Assembly: GCA_963855995.1 (NCBI GenBank)
Contig: OY979722.1
Span: 1,488,001 to 1,552,000, forward strand
Reading direction: 5' to 3'
Source: Muricea muricata
Lineage: Eukaryota > Cnidaria > Anthozoa > Malacalcyonacea > Plexauridae
Length of the DNA stretch: 64,000 bases
Below the pieces are notes generated by a model, which saw nothing but the letters and a program-made list of their open reading frames with translations, ran no database searches and had not been told where the DNA came from. The position numbers were made by a program, and so were the translations under genes. This document shows, one piece after another, positions 35,201 through 47,167 of the stretch. Within the stretch, counting starts at the first letter, position 1. The number at the start of each line of letters is the position of its first letter.

Positions 35201-38200
35201 CTCAGGGACGTCTGGTGACTACTAGGACTATGCGAGGTACTTATGATCACCGATGTCGCACTGCTGCCTGAATGACGTAGTAGTGATGACGATACCGGAA
35301 GCTGTTCAGCACGTGGACTCCTAGAAGCCAATACTTCTGGGGTTTTCACCGCTTCTTTTGCCATAGTTGAGGCAGTTGTCCGAGGATCTGTTGGTGTACT
35401 GGGTTCCATTCTTGGACTGCTCTGTAGAAAAAAGTTACGAAAATAATCTTCAATCGTTTCGTTGTATAACCACAGCGTGCGATCAATTTCTTCTCTTACC
35501 TTTCCCGGGTTCTTTTCTCCGCGCAGGTGTAAATCCCCGGGGTACGGTCGCTGACTCATAGATGCCTGGACCGACAATGGTTTGAGATGATCTTGTTCCA
35601 TTATGTACAGCGGTCGTTCGTGAGGTGAGAAGTAGTGCGCATGTCTCTCGTGCTGCTGACGCATGTGCTCCAAGGCTCTACGCTTGCGCCATGCTTCGTG
35701 ATCAAATCCTGGAGGGATGAACCCAGGTGCTTCCATCATCTGAAACGAAACCAAAATTTCAATCCTCCTTCATTAGGACCATTGACATAAATACATCTGG
35801 ACTGCCTGCTCAGCTTTGAAAAGCGTTATCAAAGATGGCCAAAATATGAGAGCGTTTGCTCGTGAAGTTAACTACTGACCTGTATTTTTTGCATGATTTA
35901 AGAGCCAACGATGTTCAAACACTCCATATTAGTCAGCATTCGTCAGCCTTCGTGATTTTCAATTGATAACGTAAAATTCAAGCAAAAATATTACAAGCAG
36001 GCAGTCCAGATGTATTTATGTCAATGCTTAGGACAAAACACTTATATGCTATATGCACAGCAGGGTCGCCATAAACCTATACTAACATATTTTGTAAGTG
36101 GTTGGTTATAACAATAAAAGACATCGAACTATAGAAATTGGTTTTCTAAACATCGAATCACAATCAGTGATGGCCGATCACAAAACCTAAACACTTTAAC
36201 GTGCATAATTGCGACCTTACCGTGGGTGGATAGTACGGAAACGGCGGTAAATACATGGAATCAGGTACGCTTGGTCTTTGAAGGAATGGCATGTAGAACG
36301 GGTGTGACTGGGGAGGTGGGTGAATGGATCTAGCTCGGGGCATATCTTGGACACGCCCCGCAGCGTGAAGCTCTTCCATTCCACCTGGCTTACCTTCGAA
36401 ACCTACACAAAAAAACTCTATATGTCAAAAAAATGTGAAATGGATCATTTTAGCCGAACTTTCACATCCGAGAAATGGTGGTGTATCTTATCTACACTTG
36501 TCCATTTCATCAAATTGCAACGAGTCTGTTAAAATCAGGCTTGTTGTAACTTGTTATTGAAGGCTGGTTAAAACTTGTTGAAACAACTTGCAGAAAACAT
36601 GTGGACAACAAGGGTTGCAAGATGTCAAAAGACTTGTAGCAACTTGCATGTTTTTGACTGTGAAGTTTCAATGGATAAGCAGGACCTTTGGGTAAGGTCA
36701 CGAATACATGCATAAGTTGAGGTCGTCAGTCACAACAAAATAATGTCGATATGTTTCCATACCTCGAGGTCCCAATGAAAACACGCCAGGCACAATTTGA
36801 TGACCTGAGAGACCAGGATGATCTGTTGATGATGATAAGTTAGGATGAACACGATTCTCTGGAAAGAAACGATGATTTTTATTACTCATACATGATGTCT
36901 TACTGTCCTTACACGATATGCTATCAGCAAACAATCTCACTTCCTGAAAAGTGGCTTATATACATATTTGCTTATGTGGTTTGCTTACCTTTGCTGTTCA
37001 AATAACTGGGATCCGGTATTTCCTTTTTGCAAACTATCGGTGCCCCGTTTAGTTTTGGACTTTCGCAACCTGAACAAAAACGCATATTTAAAACGTGCGA
37101 GGCGCTTTGTGGTAAAGCAGGAAGCATTCTGCTCGCATGTACGATCTGAAGACACGGGAAAGGGCTTGGAGTATTTGTGAATAGAAATCCATTCCTCAAC
37201 TACCAACTATCAAATGTCTGTTTAAATATACGTTAGTTTGTTCTGCAATTTATGGTAGATTCATAGTTCTCTTTACTAAACACAATTACAAAATTTCAGC
37301 GAGTTTTATAAAGCAAATACAAATATGTATATGACAGAAAACAGCAAAATAAATCTCTATTCTGCCGCGCTGCCGCTAGTTCTAGGCCTTTTGCTCGACA
37401 TACCATTGGCTTTCACCGGAGACATGGTAGAATTATTTGGTGGTTGTAGAACACTGACAGGAGACTGCGAACCAGGCGACATAGCGTTCTTGGCGAGTTT
37501 TCTTAGCGCTGCAGCAAAACTTGAGTTCTGTCCCCCGGATGCAGGTAAACTCATAGGAGCACTCGACGCCTGCGTGACAGTCACGTGTGAACCTGAAATA
37601 AGAACGCGATCAATATGCTGGGCATCTTAAATTCAACGACACGAATCATGTTAGTGTGGCACAGAAAACTCGGTCGAAAACGCATATAATTAAATATAAT
37701 TAACTGGCCAGAACTTTCATAATGAATCTGCACGAGGACCCGACTCGAGTGACCATTCGGTTTATTTCCGTGATAAAAAAACACTGTCACTTACTTCCGG
37801 TAATGGTCGAAGCTCCGGATGACGTCACGACTTTTGATACACCTGTTTTTTCTTCTCGTTTCCAGACCTCCCCGTCGTCTCCCTCTGGCTCGCTGTCACC
37901 GATGACAACTAAAGGATGCGTGCTCTCTGATTGGCTCTCTAATAACGCCTTTCTCTTGAATGGCTGAAAGTAAACAAAGGTAAAATGATAAGAGCGTAAA
38001 CAGCTCTGCAAGTAGCCCACAACTATACTCCGAACGCTTTTTCACACATAATTAACATAGCGGGGACAGGGGGAGCCCGCGAATCACACATTGCATCACG
38101 GGTCAATGTGATGAGTTTAATCAAGCTTAAGAGAAACTTCGCTTTACTGATATAGTTGATGATATCAATATAACCTGCTTGAAGATAGGTTACAGAGCCT

Positions 38201-41200
38201 TCTGAGCCCCGGTTCTGCTCATAACAAAGCGACCCACGGTCGAAAACATTGTTCGAACAATCGAACTCTTTTTGAATCGAAATACTGGCTTACATTTTCT
38301 TACAAGAAAAGCAAACAAGAACAGCGTCAGATATTCAGTTAGTAAATCAGATTTTACAAAAAGAGCAGTTGAAAATGTGAACTAAAAGTTTACATTAAGG
38401 ACTGTAACCCACTTTAACTCTGTTAAAGAATTGTTAAACAAACTACTAAAAGCTTGTGCGTAAAACAATCGTTTCTTTTAGGTTTATGTTGAGTCACTTT
38501 ATAATTCACATTGGGAGCCGATATTTATTTGTCTACTCTCATAATCAATCGAGATGTTTACGTGTTTTTTACTTGTTACAAGTTGTTTATAAAGAAAGCT
38601 ATATTAAACCAGACTTTAAGCAAACAACACGAATCGTTCTCCTTTCGAAGAAGCTAACATGGAACCGATCTTTGCACCCCAAAGACGGAAATGAGAACGA
38701 GATAAATTTCTGGGAGTCTATGGTGCACACCGGTTCGAATCTTAATCACCGGTCGTCATTTGTACATTAATTAGCATATAATGCCATAAATATTCCTTCG
38801 AGGTTGACATGCCTATACGCATCTCAAAGTACAGCATACCTAAAGCACTAACATTTTAAAACTTCTTAAAACAACAATCCAGAAGGTCAAACTAAAACTC
38901 TGTTGCATTCTAAATCAACAAAAAAAAAGTCAAAACAGAAATCTGAGCCAACCTGCAGGCTTTGTTTGTATTTGTACTAATTTGTCAAGCATGTAAAAAC
39001 AACTCCCGATCTCACTTCCTCGTTCACAAAAACTCTCACAAGAACTTAAACTTCCGAAACCTTACGCAAATCAACCAATTCAACAACGTAATCGCTTAAA
39101 CTGCTCATCAAATCATGTCAATCATTCAGGTTACAAATGTTTTTCAATTTCTCGCGAAATAAAGCAACTGTTGTCACATACCTAATTCTGCCTACCTAAT
39201 TACACAAGTGCAAATAGACATACTCCATTCTTTCTATAAAATCCCACACTATTTTTGGGTACAACAACTGTAATTATACTGTCGATACTTTTTGAAGAAG
39301 GCGAACTTACACTATCGCGCTGCGACGATTTTTGTGTTCTGCGCGGTCATTCTACATATACTTGAAATCGATGAGTAGATGTTCAATTGTATGGGAATAT
39401 TTCCACAACTTCCTGCATGTAAAAATGTGATTGTTTTCCTGACATGAGTTTGGCACGTGTATGGGAAGTGAGCTGCGTAATTATCCCGTCTACCTTGATG
39501 GAAATTATATGCCATGTGCTCAGAAAAGCAATCAATAGAATAGGCAAAATTAGCATTATGCTAATGAACAAACTAGCAGGTTCCTTTGCCTTGAAATACA
39601 CGACATTCGTCCCTTTTTTGCAGCATTTGTTTAGTTAGAATTGTACTAGTCTCCCAATGTACTCACTATGGAGTACCTAAGTCAGATACTAAACCACAGT
39701 GCTGTTTTAAACGTGTCCAAAAACGAAAGGCAATTGTGCGCGGGTCTTGGAACAAATATCTTTTACAGGTACAATATACAACAAACGAAAGAATGGCTAC
39801 ACATTTTGCCACTTTGATTTGAACTTCGTTCGGAGTGTATAACTTTATATAAATTACCCACGGATGCACGTTAATATCCCACATATCGTTATAAACCTAG
39901 GCACAAACACTCCAGTAATTAATAAGTGTTTTTGAAAACGAAAATTCCCATCTGTCACCGCAAGACTTGAACTTATCCTGACAAAGTGACACGGTGTAAA
40001 ATTGGAAACAGTGTAATGTTTGCCCTTCTTATTTCACTTGGCGTAGAGTAGCTAAGTTAAACCTCGTCATAATACACCGTATTCCAATCTCCTTTATCAG
40101 TCCATATAAGATGGATTTCTCTATATTATCAGAATTTAATTACTGACATGCATTAATTTATATTTGTATACAGGCATACATGCACACACACACACATAGA
40201 TGTATCAAAGTTGCAAAATGACAAAACAGCACGGTACATCATTACATTTAATAGCATTGAGGAAAGCACACTAAGTGTAACAGACAAACGCGTCTGTTAG
40301 CAAAAATTAGTTGAAATTTTGGTAATTAAACATAGAATGATCGTGATATATTGTTGATCAAACACACTAGAAAATGAAAAGTTAAGTTTCGCTTCTACAA
40401 AAGTTAATGTACAATGTTAAAAGTATACCTGCTGAAATTGTAGTTATCCTAGTCAAAAGAGCGTAGACGGAGCGTGTACGAAGTGAATTAGATGATAAGG
40501 AATACACATGTTTGATCGTCTAATGTATGCTTACATGAACAACAGCTTTGTTAGGTTTTACACAGCACAGCAACGACGTACAGTTGAATTCATTTGCATG
40601 TAATTAACAGTTGTCGCCATCTGGGGCCTGCCATGCGTCTAAGATTGAAACACTGTATAGGCTATTGTCCAACACCGATGTAAATTGCCATTAATAACCA
40701 TTTGTCAATAAGCTTGGGCCCAACCACCAGTTAATTTATTCCAATCGATAAATCCTTCGGACCTCTAAGTGACGCATGGGGTTAAATACCCTACTTTGTT
40801 TAACGAACTGTTGCGCTGATAACACTATTTTTGTTGCACCACAGACAATAGAGTGTGTACAGCAACAACTATAGATTAGAACGAGGCCACAAAATACAGA
40901 CACGACCCAAATATATTCATCGATCATAAATAATGCATGTGTCAGCTAGCTCTTTGTTGAGAGGTTTTGATCTTGGAAAATAATGTGAAGATTTTCTTTT
41001 TAAAACTTACCGTTTCTGGAAACGAGATCCCTTCAACAATTCCGCGAGCAGTTTTGGTAAGGCTGAGCTAACGTAGATGGGGACAATGACCCAGCATAGG
41101 ATTGAAAAGAGGCCTCATGGCCTATGATATACTTGAGGGATAACTGTTTGCTAACTCTATTGTCCTAACACCTGCTTTCTTGAATTGCAATGAGAGACAA

Positions 41201-44200
41201 ATCAGTCAAGCGCGATAATTATTTATTTTTATTTCAATGAGCTTAACTTGTTTGCATTCGCCTATTGCGAACCCACAAGAGCAGTGCATAACTTCAAACA
41301 TGAAAAGCCACATTGTTTGTGACAACAAAAGTTTATCCGAGTACACTTCCACATACTGAACAATTTTTAGAGGCAAATTAAGTTAGAGAATTTTAAGCGA
41401 TATTAACGATCAGAAATATTTAAGATTCAAGTCTAAAGTGATGATACAGACTTAATTGTACCAACTTTGATTTGGACGTAGAGCAAAGCCAGAAACAAAT
41501 TTCTGCGTTTTTAATGCTTATCAGTAAAATGTAAGTCTTAAAAATATAGGCCAGTCAGGATATGTCTGTCTCAAACTGTCCCCATGTTTGCTGACATTAC
41601 TCATTCATACGCTATATTACGGATCCCGCTCATTAAAAATTGGTTTTCCAAGCTCCAATACAACTCTTAACTAGTTTTCACTTCGAAAGACCTTTGAAGT
41701 AATTTTTAATAAGATAATATACCAAACTACTGTTAGTATCCATGTGTTCCGACGCTAACATGCTACTACGGCAGTCGAAACAACGCATTAAAAAATAGAC
41801 GCTTGGGACGAAAGAATAGCGACTTGTTAAAAACCCAAGGAATATCGTATATTTTGTACAGTTTATTAGCTACATAAAAATTTTTCAGTTTTGACTGTGC
41901 TTATTGTTAAACTTAAAGCTTGAGAGCAGGTCTTACTGTTTTTTAAATAATGAACAAACCATAGCGAGCAGGTATAATCAGAGCCATGTTGACATACTTA
42001 AGAAGAACGCGAATAAAATTACCGTTCCTAAGTTACGAGCGCATAATAAAATATTTTTTAACAACATAAAGTATTGTTCCAGATTAATACTGTCTTTAAA
42101 TGTTACTTTTAAAGTCTTTTTAATAGCCTGAAATTTCGAGTCAGCATACAAGAAATATATCGATAAATATGGTTTCTAAGTACAGTGCGTTAAAATCAAA
42201 CATTAAGTATACATAAACAGTAACATTAATCTAATTTTTTCAAGATGTTTTGTGTTGAAATGCCTTGTTTGTGTTTTATTTAAAAGTAGTGATACTTATT
42301 TTTGCCATGTTCAATTGTAAACCGTTGCAAATTTATTATCCATGGGGTGCCTCATGCAGGAAAAGTTAATTACAGTACAACAACTAGAAAATATCTCCGA
42401 ATAGGAAAGATTCTAAAGATTTCTCCCAGCTTGATTTATAACTTGGGTAAAAATATTGGGTTTACATATACAAATAGCGCGTTTCTCATTACGAAAATTG
42501 TTTAAAATCAATCGCCTTGAGACATCATTTAGCTAATATTCCCAATATCTAATTGTTGCTTGGAGTTAATGTCTGTACAACACTAGTTTTAATTATATTA
42601 TTCTGTCATTAATTATCATAGAGGTTTCCACAATACATTTTTCCAGCAAAACTTTATATATTGAGGATCTTTTATAGTTTATTTTAATAATAGGGTGCCA
42701 GGAAAAGAAATGCATTTTATGTAAGTTTTCTACTTATATTGCATACAGCTCAAAATGCTCAGGACATTGCAGTGTTGCCCCAGTGCCTCTAGTTTGCAAA
42801 CATAGCAACAAAAACGATTGGTGATCTGACCTCTAGGCATAACTGGAGTCATATGTTTGGTTGTACTCTTACAATTATTATTTCTATGCAGTTACTATCC
42901 CAGGTTTTCCACATTCATAATTTGAGCGTGGTTTTCGTCAGGTCAATGATGTGAAATAATTGGACTTCTAAATGAATGTCAATTGTCTATTGTCTTTATA
43001 AAACCAGAATAGTATGTGGTATATATTTCCTGCACAACACTAAAGAAAACTCAATAACTAATCATGAAATTGTCAATATATCACATCTCTAAAAAACACT
43101 ATGGGTATACAAAATCATGGAAATCATGGCTGTTAATTGTCATTGTTGATCTAATTTATTTGGTTAATCACAGAGCTGGATAATGGTAATCAAACTCCAT
43201 GAAGCAATCGCATGTCAAAAACATAAACAATATTTGGAATATTTAAACATACCTTATTTGCCAAACTGGAATCAAACTGAATCATGGGTAATTCATAATC
43301 ACGCTCACTGACATCAACTTTACATTTATCGAAATTCTCCTTCTGAATGTTGACAATTTCCTTGCAATGCTGACACACCACATAGCCCATTTCATTATTG
43401 ATTCTGAACCCTCTTGCTGGTCTCCTTACTTTGGCAAGAAATGGAAAATCACTTGACGATACTGTTGTCACTTTCTGCCTGGGATAGGCGTTGCTGCACA
43501 GGTAGCAAGTGAATTGACTAAAAACATATTGACGTACCCAGGGATTTGAGATTCCATGTTGCTCGTGCTTCTCACACTCATGCCATTGGTTTATCATGTT
43601 GCCATGGCAATAGTTGCAAGTTATCACAGTTCCCAATGCCGATGGGGGTTTGGCATGGTAGGCTGGAACACGATAAGCTAACGAGGGAAAGAACGGTCTG
43701 AAACCATTTACATACTGGCGAGGGAAGACATGCAAATACTCCAAGCTCAATGCATTGACTTTTTCTCCACATAGAAAGCAGGTTTCAAAATGTGAACTCT
43801 CATGTTTGTGAGTGTTTGGCGCTACATTGTGACTTAGACTTGTACTGTTTTTGAATGCTGATCTTGTCACTGTGGTGTCGCCATAGGACTTTGGAGACTC
43901 TAAGGGCTTTACATGAGAAATTCTATCCCTACTCTGTGAAGAAGTTTTCTTACAGTCGCAACAAACAAGGTTTCTTCCTTGACGATCAACACTATCATTT
44001 GTTGAGGCAATAGTGTCTTCACTCTCAGCACAAATATAATCCATTTCATCCTTGGACTTCATCTTTTTGCATACTGGACACATCTGCATATTCCAACTAT
44101 GTCTCACATTAGACTTGATATTGTCACTATTTCTGAATGCATCTCTCTTTCCGACCTTATATTCCCTGTCATGCATGCCAAATCCAGCATCCTCAAATTC

Positions 44201-45376
44201 ATTCCACTGGTGTATCAATGACTTATGACACAATTCACACACTTCGCACGTGCCTGCTTCAGAAATTTCTCTAGCACCTGTACGAGGCAAATGTCTTAGT
44301 AAAAATGGGAAATAGGGTACTCCAGCATTCCCTTTCTTAGCATGGACATTCTGTGCTGATGTTTGAGGATGCTTGTTACCACAAAGGAAACAAACAAACA
44401 TATCAACCTTAATCTCTTTCTGGGCATCCTGGGCTGATAACAAGGTATAATATCGCTCAGATAAGGGTACATGTAGCCTCTCATATCGCCCCCACTGTTT
44501 GAATAAATATACTTCACAACTTTTACAGACTGCAACTTTTCCCATAAAATCAACCTTTGGGGAGCGCTGAGCAAGAAAGGGATAAAATGGAGTCTCGGTT
44601 TTTAGCTGCGGCTTTGTGTGAACCGTCTTTAAGAGCACGATCCCTTCTGGTTGGCCACAAGAGCAGCATGTCTGCTCAATTTCTGTATCTGGAGTTTCGC
44701 TCTGCTTACTTTTGGAATCCTTGCTTTCCTTCCAAAGCTTTGTATTGTTGTAACTTTGAGTTGTTGACAAAAGCTCATCTGAGTGCCTCTTGTTATTAAT
44801 AATTTCATCCTTGTTCTCATCCAGACCGCTTACATCCGGAGAATTACTTTCTAAACTTTGGACATCATCCACGCTTTCCGATTGATTGCCTGATTCCATT
44901 ATTTCGTGGCTTTTCCCTGCTGTGGCGTACGGTTCCTTGTTCTCCTCGTTTAAATTCAAGTTCAATGTATCGATGCTAACAGGCCCAGAACGCTTTAACC
45001 AGTACGTTCGTTTTGATACTGGGGTATCACTTTCCTCATAGGAGCGCCACTGTTGGACCAAAAACGAAAAGCAAAGTGTACAGGCGTCTATACGACCATT
45101 TGACCTTATCGGTTGAGCGCCTTCCGCCTTCTCAATCGACTGCAAAAATGGAAAATAAGGCGACTTATCTACTTCGTTTTCTTTCGTATAAAGCGACCAA
45201 TTTGCTCCATTTCCACCGCAGACATAGCACAAAATGCGTCCATTTTTTATCTCTTCGTTCAAGTCTTTAGTCGTGGTGGAAACAGCTTTAAACTCGCCTT
45301 CATTTTTGTCTCGTTTTCCGGACATCATACAAGTTTTGTTGTCTTTTGACCTCGACGCGCGCGCGGCCGCTTTCAC
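29233..45376 (-). CDS. gse1: GSE1 orthologue with N-terminal Cys-pair repeats
   Basis: GSE1 is a nuclear coiled-coil protein of LSD1/HDAC-CoREST-type complexes. Exons in transcript order: 43253-45376, 41011-41067, 37795-37963, 37404-37592, 36989-37069, 36763-36858, 36221-36402, 35500-35739, 35128-35421, 34062-34247, 33589-33922, 33189-33259, 31989-32213, 31326-31408, 30338-30892, 29937-30009, 29624-29727, 29233-29334; about 1,720 aa. GSE1 marks: SSFAAALRKLAK, the MFEQKRRLRQEEIEWQNRQQ helix, KLKFMKDLGLMT, LKWPGPSKVIQSYLAYHQ and the C-terminal coiled coil ending RNFMVFVQNR. HPLVVIGDSEPE resembles a SUMO-interacting motif. All junctions are in phase except 31989|31408, where the obvious donor is one base out; a weak donor or missed micro-exon may lie there. 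Joining the first two exons to GSE1 rests on phase and strong splice sites only. Confidence 0.78.
31626..31930 (+). repeat. 79 bp minisatellite, about four copies
   Basis: The unit contains CACTAACGTTGCCAGTGTAG, GTAGTGCAGTTAATAGTACA, GAAAGGTATAGG and TTTCACTACCTGAATACTAA. CACTAA recurs at 31705, 31784 and 31863; the first unit is degenerate. GSE1 intron. One partial unit also occurs at about 49632-49660 and a related ~84 bp array at 55116-55370. Confidence 0.85.
32331..33113. mobile_element. ~780 bp TIR element with nested palindrome
   Basis: Ends ACCACATCTTGAAAGAGCAT and its reverse complement form about 80 bp terminal inverted repeats, including CTATAGAAAATATAGCCTTG. TATT lies on both outer sides, a possible 4 bp duplication. 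Inside at 32790-32940 is a second palindrome (ATTACACGGCGG...AAGATATGAATTTTATCTTC around CTCGCTGCGCTCG). It sits in a GSE1 intron with no coding capacity. Confidence 0.75.
34853..34986. mobile_element. Short TIR element, copy 2
   Basis: Same family as 6381-6497: CAATTTATGTTTCGGTAACT at the left, GTGACCGAAACATAAATGAT at the right, with GGTTAGGG repeats and GGGTTGGGGATACTTGGGGA inside. It lies in a GSE1 intron. Confidence 0.75.
35780..36027. mobile_element. 248 bp MITE with 7 bp target duplication
   Basis: Inverted ends CATTGACATAAATACATCTG and CAGATGTATTTATGTCAATG, each continuing through GGACTGCCTGCT. TTAGGAC flanks both sides (35773-35779 and 36028-36034). It sits in the GSE1 intron only 41 bp from the acceptor side of exon 35500-35739. 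Confidence 0.88.
36530..36660. repeat. Degenerate AACAAG/CTTGTT-rich repeat
   Basis: CTTGTTGTAACTTGTTATTG, AAACTTGTTGAAACAACTTG and CAACAAGGGTTGCAAG words occur in both orientations within 130 bp of a GSE1 intron. The composition matches the stretch at 3950-4110; probably an old copy of one family. Confidence 0.45.
37970..41010. other. Large GSE1 intron, no other feature seen
   Basis: About 3 kb between exons 37795-37963 and 41011-41067. Only a short (CA)n run near 40185 stands out. Frames at 38456-38770 and 39312-39638 lack splice or homology support. Confidence 0.5.
41068..43252. other. GSE1 intron 1, no other feature seen
   Basis: About 2.2 kb of AT-rich sequence between the 41011-41067 exon and the donor GTATGT of the large 5' exon. 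No repeat, exon or RNA gene could be supported. Confidence 0.5.
43253..45376 (-). other. Exon encoding 5-6 repeats of an unrecognised Cys-pair domain
   Basis: A single 708-codon open exon. Each ~70-90 residue repeat reads C-x2-C-G near its start, then (P)(Y/F)FPFL about 25-35 residues on, a second C-x2-C, then a helix with (I/V)xQW and an acidic-aromatic residue, then a conserved R-x-Y. Starts: CYVCGG, CCSCGQ, CFLCGN, CPVCKK (degenerate), CFLCGE, CYLCSN. QW occurs as FLVQQWRSYE, LFKQWGRYE, LIHQWNEFE and MINQWHECE. Four cysteines per repeat suggest one zinc per unit (inference). Linkers are Ser/Asp-rich. The Met at 45376 is the first in frame; MMSGKR at 45328 is an alternative start. The exon ends in a strong donor AAG|GTATGT. 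Confidence 0.8.
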
Positions 45377-47167
45377 ATTGCGCAGATTTGCGACACAAAA
45401 GGACTAGACCGAGGAACTAAATTAAAAGACTATAATTAGAATTTTTAATTGCAAAAATAAAATGCATTTTATGCGATGTAACTTTGCTCCTAAAAAATCG
45501 CATTGTCCGTGATATTGTAGCAAATAAGCCGGGATTTTATTTGATCAAGAAATGAAGTTCCAAAGCTCGTTTTTCAAACGCTTGGAAAGTTTTTAAATGG
45601 CCTTTTTAAACATCGTTAAAACACCTGGTGTTTATGAATTTTCTGTCGTATAATTTGCATAACAATGCATTGAACATGTTGTCGTGTTCGAATCAACGTT
45701 TTCAAAATTATTTACCATTGTACGAGACAGAATGTGATAGCTGCTTAGGGGGGGGGATCAAAATCGCACATTACTTTTTTGCAGATAAAATCTGTAATTG
45801 CAGGTCAAATACCATTTGATGACTGGAAGAGAGCTTTCTCCAGAAAATAAATGCTTATCTTCCTTACACTGCTATGTGCATTGACAATGCATATGAAGAC
45901 GTTCTGAAATTGCTTCTAAACAGTGGAGAAAGTTGTCATTCTTTCATAACTATTTAGTTTATTAACTGGATGTTTAAAAAATCGATCAGATCTGCCTAAG
46001 TCTCGGCTAAATACTCTATGTACTATCCATATTAAAACTGTCAATAGTCGAACAATACGGAAAAAATACTCGAATTTAATAAAAAGCCTAACTTATGGAT
46101 CCTTTTCATTTAATTTAATGATGGTAAAACCGCAAAGTTAGACCTTTTTGATTTCTTGACGTGCGTTCGCCTTGAGACTCAAAATTAAACCTGGTATATA
46201 TTTAATATTGGCTGCAACAAAGATGTATATTTGTAATATATATTTATGCCACTGTTATCGACCTCATAAAATTTACATGCTCAACACAAATAAAACACGG
46301 ACCCTAAATATATTCAAATTTTTATGAGTTCATGCTCAAAAAACGAAATAGCAAATAGACACTGTCGAGTTTAATACATCTCAAATCTCGGATTATATTA
46401 CTAAAACCTCGAGTGACAGACTGACGGGATTGTACCACTGAGCTATATTATTATTTGTACACGTATGTTATTCATCGGTTGTACTTTTATTAAGCAAAAT
46501 TTTATTCGTTCTTGAGGCTTTTTGTTTCTGTTCCGTCACCAAATTTATTCCAGTCATGCCTATTTAATTATTTGAACAGGTGGAAGGCGGGTTGGCGCGA
46601 TAGAGGCAATAAATGAACGCATTTTAAATGTTATATTTAATCGCCATCTGGACGTGTTTTAATTAGAATGTTGAAAAGAATTAAAAATTTGCATAGAATA
46701 TTAACATAGTGATTTGTGTCCAAGTTGTTTGTATTTCTTAACGCATCCCGTTTTTGTTTCTGAATTAAAAGTCAATTTACATAACCATTAAACATGACTC
46801 GGAAAACTTTCTCCTGGGTAGCTAATAAGCCTTTAGTGGCCTGGGTACGAGAATGGAAAACTCGAATAGACAAATAAACTAAACATGTGGTATAGTTAAT
46901 GCCATGAATAAATCTCGAACCCCAGGGTTCTCGGTTGACTGCGATTACCTGTGCCTGTTTTAAAGCACAGAAGAAACACAATTTTATACACGGTATATAT
47001 ATATATATATATTCATACTATTGTACTATTTATAAATATTGTACCGGAAATAATTACTTGTCTATTACCAGTGTTGTATCGCCGAATACTGCATATTATT
47101 CAAAGGCCATATCATTATATATAGTCGGTACTTTGTTACATTCTACATACAGTTGTTGTCACGTGCC
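45377..47167. other. Spacer between GSE1 5' end and KLHL 3' end
   Basis: 1.8 kb AT-rich. It should contain the GSE1 promoter at its left side and the 3' UTR of the kelch gene at its right. A (TA)n run is at 46995-47011. No exon supported. Confidence 0.5.

Noticed and set aside
39312..39638. Possible GSE1 5' exon with ATG before a GTAAGT-like donor at about 39310
   Set aside because: The ATG frame meets a TAG before the donor, so it cannot encode a start joined to exon 37795-37963.
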